A stretch of DNA of 10,198 nt. Origin: Archangium sp. GTDB taxonomy: Bacteria; Myxococcota; Myxococcia; Myxococcales; Myxococcaceae. A model generated the notes under the pieces. It saw only the letters and a program-made list of their open reading frames with translations. It was not told where the DNA came from and ran no database searches. Location of the stretch: NCBI GenBank assembly GCA_016793585.1, contig JAEUJR010000509.1, positions 1 to 10,198 of the forward strand, in the 5' to 3' direction. Positions 6,340-10,198 of this stretch are shown one piece after another (position 1 is the stretch's first letter; every line of letters begins with the position of its first letter). Both the position numbers and the translations under genes were made by a program.

Positions 6340-8457
6340 ATGAAGGTTCGAATCAGCCTGCGAACGAAGCTCATGGCCATGCTGGTGGCGGCCTGCGCGA
6401 TGGTGCTGGGCATCGCGTGCGCCGCGTTCGTCGTCTACGACCGCAGCTCGAGTCTGCAGACGAAGGAGCGCACCATGTCGGTGCTCACCGACGCGACGGG
6501 CGGCAGCCTCGCCGGGGCGGTGGCCTTCGGAGACCCTCAGGCGGCGCGCTACGTGCTCGAGAAGCTGGCGGCCGAAGAGACCGCGGTGGCCGCGGCCGTC
6601 TACGGCCACGATGGGGCTCGGCTGTCGAGCTGGGAGCGCACGCAGAACGACCAACTCGCCTCGACGCTGGGCACCAGCGGGCCGACCGGGCTCGTGGGCA
6701 ACATGCTCGTGCTCGAGCGACCGATCACCTCAGACGGCGCCTCGGTGGGCACCATTCGGTTCGCGGTCTCGACGCGCGATCTCGACGAGCGCACCCGCCG
6801 GTTCCTCTTCATCGCCGTGATCATCTTCGCCGCGTGCACGCTGCTGGCGGGGCTCGCGTCGCTGAGGCTGCATCGGGTGATCACCGGCCCGGTGAGCGAG
6901 CTGGCGGCCACGGCGACGAAGGTGCAGGCGACGAAGGACTACTCGTTGCGCGCCACCTCGACGAGCACCGACGAGATCGGCGTCTTGACGCACTCGTTCA
7001 ACGACATGCTCGCGTCGATCGCAGGCCGAGACGCCGAGCTGGAAGATCACCGGAAGAACCTGTCGAAGCTGGTCGACGAGCGCACGGCCGAGCTGCGCCA
7101 GCGCACCGCCGAGATGCGGCTCGTCTTCGACACCGTCGATCAGGGCTTCGTCACCATCGATCGTGATGGCCGCATGGCGAAGGAGCGATCGGCGCGCTTC
7201 GACGAGTGGTTCGGCGCGCCCGCACCCGGCGAGACGTTTCAGCAGCACGTGGGGCGGTCGAACCCCGACTTCCCCACCCGCTTCGAGATGGGCTGGAGCC
7301 AGGTGCTCGACGGCTTCATGCCGCTCGAGGTGACGCTCGGGCAGCTGCCCTCGCGGCTGGTGGTCGGCTCCCGCATGCTGCAGCTCTCGTTCACGCCGAT
7401 GCTCGATGGCGAAGCGGTGAACGGCGCGCTCGTCGGCGTCACCGACATCACCCGCGTGGTCGAGGCCGAAGCGCGTCAGACCGCCGAACGAGAGGTCGTG
7501 GCCGCGGTGACGCGCATCATCGCCGACCGCCCCAGCTTCACCGACTTCCTCGAAGAGACGAACCGGCTCGTCGAGGAGCTCTCGACGCCGTCGCTGGTCA
7601 CCCTGCAGCGCGGGCTGCACACCATCAAGGGCACCGCGGCGCTCTTCGGCGTCGAGACGGTCGCCGCGGTGTGCCACCAACTCGAAGACGAGCTCGAGGC
7701 CGGCGAGCGCCCCGACGATCTGCAGGCCCGCGTGCGCGCCGCGTGGAAGGCGTTTCTCGACCGCGTGAAGCCCTTCCTCGGTGACGACTCGGGCCGCGTG
7801 ACGGTGAGCCGGCACGAGCTGCAGACGCTCGCACAGCGGCTCGAGCAGGGTGGCAGCGCCGCGCGCGTGGCCGACGACCTGAGGCGCTGGTTGTTGGAGC
7901 CGGTCGGGCCGAGGCTCGAGCTGCTCGCCCAGCGCGGCCAGGTGCTCGCCGAGCGCATCGGCCGGGGCCACGTGCGGTTCGAGGTCGATGGCGGCGACGT
8001 GCGCATCGAGCCCGGCTCGGCCTCGCGCCTCTGGCCCGTGCTGGTCCACCTCGTTCGCAACGCGCTCGACCACGGCATCGAACCCTTCGAGGAGCGGGAG
8101 CAGCGGCAGAAGCCCGGTCACGCCCGCCTCACGTTCTCGGCGCGAGAGACGAACGGTCAGCTCGTGCTCGAGTTCAAGGACGACGGCCGCGGCATCGACT
8201 GGCACCGGGTGGCCGCCAAAGCGAACCTCATCGACCCGCGCCGAGATCAGCTGATCGAGGCGCTGTTCTCGGACGGCTTCTCGACGAAAGACGCGGCGAC
8301 CGAGACGAGCGGCCGAGGCGTGGGCCTGTCGGCGGTCGTCGAGACGGTTCGTACGCTTGGAGGCGACGTCGACCTCGAGTCCGAGCCCGGCCGGGGAACG
8401 ACGTTCAGGCTCAGAATTCCCCTCGGCGCGAGCGCCACCCTTTCACAGGCGGCGTGA
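6340..8457 (+). CDS. Membrane sensor kinase: CHASE8-like, HAMP, PAS, Hpt and CheA-type HATPase
   Basis: 705 residues. TM1 is at about 11-33. A periplasmic domain of about 34-153 contains LAGAVAFGDPQAARYVLEKLAAEETAVAAAVY-like sequence typical of CHASE8 sensors. TM2 is at about 155-175, a HAMP linker at about 176-228 and a coiled coil at about 228-256. A PAS domain spans about 259-371 (VFDTVDQGFVTIDRDG to GALVGVTDIT). An Hpt-like domain follows with HTIKGTAA, where His427 is the likely phosphorylation site. The ATPase part has the CheA-style N box HLVRNALDHGIE (Asn574), G1 box DDGRGID (614-620), GFSTK and G2 box GRGVGL (658-663). There is no HisKA dimerisation/phosphoacceptor box, no CheW-like domain and no receiver. 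GGAG (6330-6333) lies 6 bases before the ATG. It is the last gene of the porin operon, with no response regulator in the window. Kinase assignment is firm; signal and partner are unknown. Confidence 0.92.
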   Translation: MKVRISLRTKLMAMLVAACAMVLGIACAAFVVYDRSSSLQTKERTMSVLTDATGGSLAGAVAFGDPQAARYVLEKLAAEETAVAAAVYGHDGARLSSWERTQNDQLASTLGTSGPTGLVGNMLVLERPITSDGASVGTIRFAVSTRDLDERTRRFLFIAVIIFAACTLLAGLASLRLHRVITGPVSELAATATKVQATKDYSLRATSTSTDEIGVLTHSFNDMLASIAGRDAELEDHRKNLSKLVDERTAELRQRTAEMRLVFDTVDQGFVTIDRDGRMAKERSARFDEWFGAPAPGETFQQHVGRSNPDFPTRFEMGWSQVLDGFMPLEVTLGQLPSRLVVGSRMLQLSFTPMLDGEAVNGALVGVTDITRVVEAEARQTAEREVVAAVTRIIADRPSFTDFLEETNRLVEELSTPSLVTLQRGLHTIKGTAALFGVETVAAVCHQLEDELEAGERPDDLQARVRAAWKAFLDRVKPFLGDDSGRVTVSRHELQTLAQRLEQGGSAARVADDLRRWLLEPVGPRLELLAQRGQVLAERIGRGHVRFEVDGGDVRIEPGSASRLWPVLVHLVRNALDHGIEPFEEREQRQKPGHARLTFSARETNGQLVLEFKDDGRGIDWHRVAAKANLIDPRRDQLIEALFSDGFSTKDAATETSGRGVGLSAVVETVRTLGGDVDLESEPGRGTTFRLRIPLGASATLSQAA

Positions 8458-8458
8458 C

Positions 8459-8929
8459 TCAGGGCGCCCGCTGCCAGAGCTGGTCTTTCGCCAGCTCGGC
8501 CACGAGCTGCTCGACGACGGGGCCGATGAGGTCGAGCACGGGAGCACCGGAGGCGCCTGCGCGATACTCGCCTTCGAGCGCGCGCCCCGGGTAGCTCGAC
8601 CGGATGAGCGAGGCGTCGAGCCTGTCGCCCTGCCCTTTCAACCTCAGCGCCAGCTCGAGCCCGACGGCCTTCTTCGAAGCGATCGTCTTCGCCGCGGCGG
8701 CCTCGGTCTCGTCAGCTGGCGCGAGTTCGAGCGGGCCCCACGCGGCGAGCGAACGTTCGAGGGCCGCGCGGGCCGACTCCTTCGCGTTCGGCGTGTTGGT
8801 GGCGTCGACGACCGCGGCGAGCGACACGTACGAGATCTTCGGCGCCACCTTCTTCGCCGCCGGCTTCTTCTTCGGCACTGCGAACGCGACCGCCGCGATC
8901 AGCAGCCCGGCGACGACGACCCATCTCAT
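8459..8929 (-). CDS. Exported protein of unknown function
   Basis: 156 residues; I do not recognise a family. The N-terminus is a signal peptide (MRWVVVAGLLIAAVAFAV), followed by a Lys/Pro/Ala linker (PKKKPAAKKVAPK) and a domain from about 31 to 156. That domain contains SYVSLAAVVDATN, a helix-rich AKESARAALERSLAAWGPLEL, KAVGLELALRLKG and a C-terminal helix VVEQLVAELAKDQLW. The order (strand, helix pair, 'ELALRLKG' strand) vaguely recalls TolB-N/LpoB-type folds that assemble around other exported proteins, but this is only an impression. The ATG overlaps the TGA of the upstream DUF4286-like gene (ATGA), so the two are translationally coupled. It converges on the kinase gene with a single base between the stop codons. 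Confidence 0.75.
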   Translation of the reverse strand: MRWVVVAGLLIAAVAFAVPKKKPAAKKVAPKISYVSLAAVVDATNTPNAKESARAALERSLAAWGPLELAPADETEAAAAKTIASKKAVGLELALRLKGQGDRLDASLIRSSYPGRALEGEYRAGASGAPVLDLIGPVVEQLVAELAKDQLWQRAP

Positions 8930-9252
8930 GGCGCCTTCAGCTCCGTCAGCACCTCACCGAGGGCGCGGCTCATGCGAGCGCCACGCGACACGGGGAACCT
9001 GGCGAGGCCGTCGGCGCGAAGCTTCGGCGCGAACTCCTTCTCGTAGCGCTGGAAGACCTGCATCGACGGGAAGCGGTACCGCGCTTCGAAGCGCAGCGGG
9101 TTCGCCTCGGTGGGCTCGACCCGAACGATGGCCGCGTGAGTCGCGCCGCCCTGCAGCACCTCGGCGAGGTGGCCGTCCTGCAGCCACCGCACCCACTCGC
9201 TCGCCACCTCGAGGGAGTCGAAGTCGGCCGTCACCGTGTACGCGATGGTCAT
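8926..9252 (-). CDS. DUF4286-like small protein
   Basis: 108 residues, cytoplasmic, no signal peptide. The start YTVTADFDSLEVASEWVRWLQDGHLAEVLQGG matches the DUF4286 pattern (beta strand, then a helix carrying EW..W....H..EVL..G). RFEARYRFPSMQVFQRYEKEFAPKLRADGLARFP matches the second half (Y.....YE...AP.LR..G...FP). Such proteins are predicted to adopt a dimeric ferredoxin-like alpha/beta fold like that of antibiotic-biosynthesis monooxygenases, but no reaction is established. The tail contains VSRGARMSRALGEVL, where relatives often carry an FxR motif. It is the first gene of a two-gene minus-strand unit and overlaps the exported unknown protein by four bases. Only a weak ribosome site precedes the ATG. 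Confidence 0.8.
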   Translation of the reverse strand: MTIAYTVTADFDSLEVASEWVRWLQDGHLAEVLQGGATHAAIVRVEPTEANPLRFEARYRFPSMQVFQRYEKEFAPKLRADGLARFPVSRGARMSRALGEVLTELKAP

Positions 9253-9325
9253 GGCCGTTCAGTACCACAGGCGCGCTGCGCGCAGACCGCACACATCCTC
9301 CGTGCAGCCGGTAGAGTGCGCGACC
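9253..9325. promoter_or_regulatory. Short divergent intergenic region with a GC palindrome
   Basis: These 73 bases separate divergent start codons and must hold promoters for both sides unless those lie inside the genes. A perfect dyad, GCGCGC-T-GCGCGC, spans 9271-9283. The overlapping 10-base palindrome CTGCGCGCAG spans 9276-9285. Either could be an operator or simply GC-rich chance; no -35/-10 pair is convincing. Confidence 0.3.
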
Positions 9326-10198
9326 ATGCGAACCGCCCTGATCACTGCGCTGTGCTCCACCGTGGCCCTGGCCGCTCCTGCGAAGCCCGTCGTGGCGCTG
9401 TTGCCTCCGGCCGCCGCTGACGACGATCTGCGTGGCTTCGGCATGATGCTCGAGGCGCGGGCGTCAGAGCTGATCGAGCAGTCAGGCAGGTTCTCGGAGC
9501 TGCACATCAAGCAGGTGCTCTCGATGGCCGACGCCGAAGGGCTTTTGGCGAACGAACTGTCTGACGCGAAGAACGCAGCGGCGGCGCGCACCTTCCTCGG
9601 GGCCGATCGTGTCGTCACCCTCGCGCTCACCAACGACGCGAAGGGCATGACGCTGACGGGCGCGATCGTCGACGCGAAGAAGACGACGCCGTTCACCGCG
9701 AAGCTGCCCATCACCTGGCCCGAGGCCCTCACGCAGGGCAGCGAGGCCGTCGCGAAGGCGGTGCTGGCGACCGAGAAGGCGAGCCTGCCGAAGAAGCCGT
9801 CGGCGCAGCCCGAGTCGAAGTCGCCCGAGGCGCTGCGGCTGTTGTCGCAGTGCTACGCGATCGTCATTCGCCAGCCGCTCGGCATCGACAACCCCGCGGT
9901 GCTCAACGGCGAAGAGCTCGATGGCGCATCGGCGCTCTGTGAGAAGGCGCTCACCAACGACCCGTCGCTGAAGTTCGCGGGCGCGGTGCTCGCGCTGTCT
10001 CGGGCCATCACCGGCGACGCAGCCGGTGCCACGAAGGCGCTCGCCGGCCTCACCGCCACCGACGACATGGTCGAGCCCTACACCCTCGCCCGCTTCTGGA
10101 TGGTGACGCGCTTTCAGTCGAACGAAGACGGCCTCGCCAGCTTGAAGGACGTGCTCAAGAAGCACCCGGGCGAGCTCATCGCGCTCAGCTACCTCGCC
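9326..10198 (+). CDS. Exported TolB-like / TPR protein, partial (C-terminus off the right edge)
   Basis: 291 codons read from the ATG at 9326 to the window edge without a stop. The N-terminus MRTALITALCSTVALA is a signal peptide, cleaved about residue 16-17. Residues about 20-150 look like the TolB N-terminal-like domain often seen at the start of myxobacterial exported proteins: KPVVALLPPAA, then GFGMMLEARASELIEQSGRFSELHIKQVL, then AARTFLGADRVVTLALT. After a Lys/Pro/Ser linker (KKPSAQPESKSPEA) comes helical sequence from about 168 with TPR-like spacing (ALCEKALTNDPSLKFAGAVLAL, ASLKDVLKKHPGELIALSYLA). These proteins are periplasmic and probably act by protein-protein contact; no catalytic residues are seen. 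The gene is divergent from the DUF4286-like gene and is not covered by a long closed frame because it runs off the edge. Only a weak ribosome site (AGAG) precedes it. Confidence 0.8.
   Translation, partial: MRTALITALCSTVALAAPAKPVVALLPPAAADDDLRGFGMMLEARASELIEQSGRFSELHIKQVLSMADAEGLLANELSDAKNAAAARTFLGADRVVTLALTNDAKGMTLTGAIVDAKKTTPFTAKLPITWPEALTQGSEAVAKAVLATEKASLPKKPSAQPESKSPEALRLLSQCYAIVIRQPLGIDNPAVLNGEELDGASALCEKALTNDPSLKFAGAVLALSRAITGDAAGATKALAGLTATDDMVEPYTLARFWMVTRFQSNEDGLASLKDVLKKHPGELIALSYLA

Noticed and set aside
6730..8205. 491-residue minus-strand frame
   Set aside because: It is antisense to the kinase, whose Hpt and ATPase motifs fix the real strand.
8357..9046. 229- and 236-residue plus-strand frames (8357-9046, 8604-9314)
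   Set aside because: They overlap the minus-strand pair antisense. The minus-strand frames have a signal peptide, an ATGA overlap and a DUF4286 match; the plus frames are low-complexity Arg/Ser-rich.

Overview
The window is very GC-rich, with strong G/C bias at third codon positions and closely packed genes. It carries an Asp-Ala-Gly-rich surface lipoprotein, a TolB-like/TPR exported protein, a PilZ protein and a CheA-like membrane kinase. Together these suggest a Gram-negative deltaproteobacterium of the Myxococcota type (inference from style and gene content; no marker gene such as rRNA is present). There is no tRNA, rRNA, insertion sequence, CRISPR array or phage gene. Base composition looks uniform, so this reads as ordinary chromosome.

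Layout from left to right. (1) Bases 1-814, minus strand: the N-terminal three quarters of a branched-chain amino acid aminotransferase (ilvE), running off the left edge. (2) 963-1454, plus: a small Arg-rich PilZ protein, divergent from ilvE. (3) 1501-2892, plus: a secreted lipoprotein made of a lipobox, a 13-unit hexapeptide tandem repeat and a PL1-type pectate-lyase-like beta-helix. (4) 2893-4272, minus: a single-chain iron-sulfur L-serine dehydratase (sdaA), whose stop codon abuts the lyase stop. (5) 4481-8457, plus: a tight three-gene unit of an outer-membrane porin-like barrel, a small periplasmic PstS-like binding protein (ATGA overlap) and a membrane kinase with CHASE8-like, HAMP, PAS, Hpt and CheA-type HATPase parts. 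(6) 8459-9252, minus: two coupled small genes, an exported unknown protein and a DUF4286-like protein. (7) 9326-10198, plus: an exported TolB-like/TPR protein, truncated by the right edge.

The most interesting unit is region 5. A porin, a stand-alone substrate-binding-like protein and a sensor kinase are co-transcribed with no ABC permease or ATPase beside them, which suggests uptake across the outer membrane coupled to sensing rather than a classical transporter. The kinase is also unusual: it has an internal Hpt histidine and a CheA-like ATPase domain, but no HisKA box, no CheW-like domain and no adjacent response regulator. Regions 1 and 4 are amino-acid housekeeping. The lyase lipoprotein suggests degradation of, or binding to, external polysaccharide.
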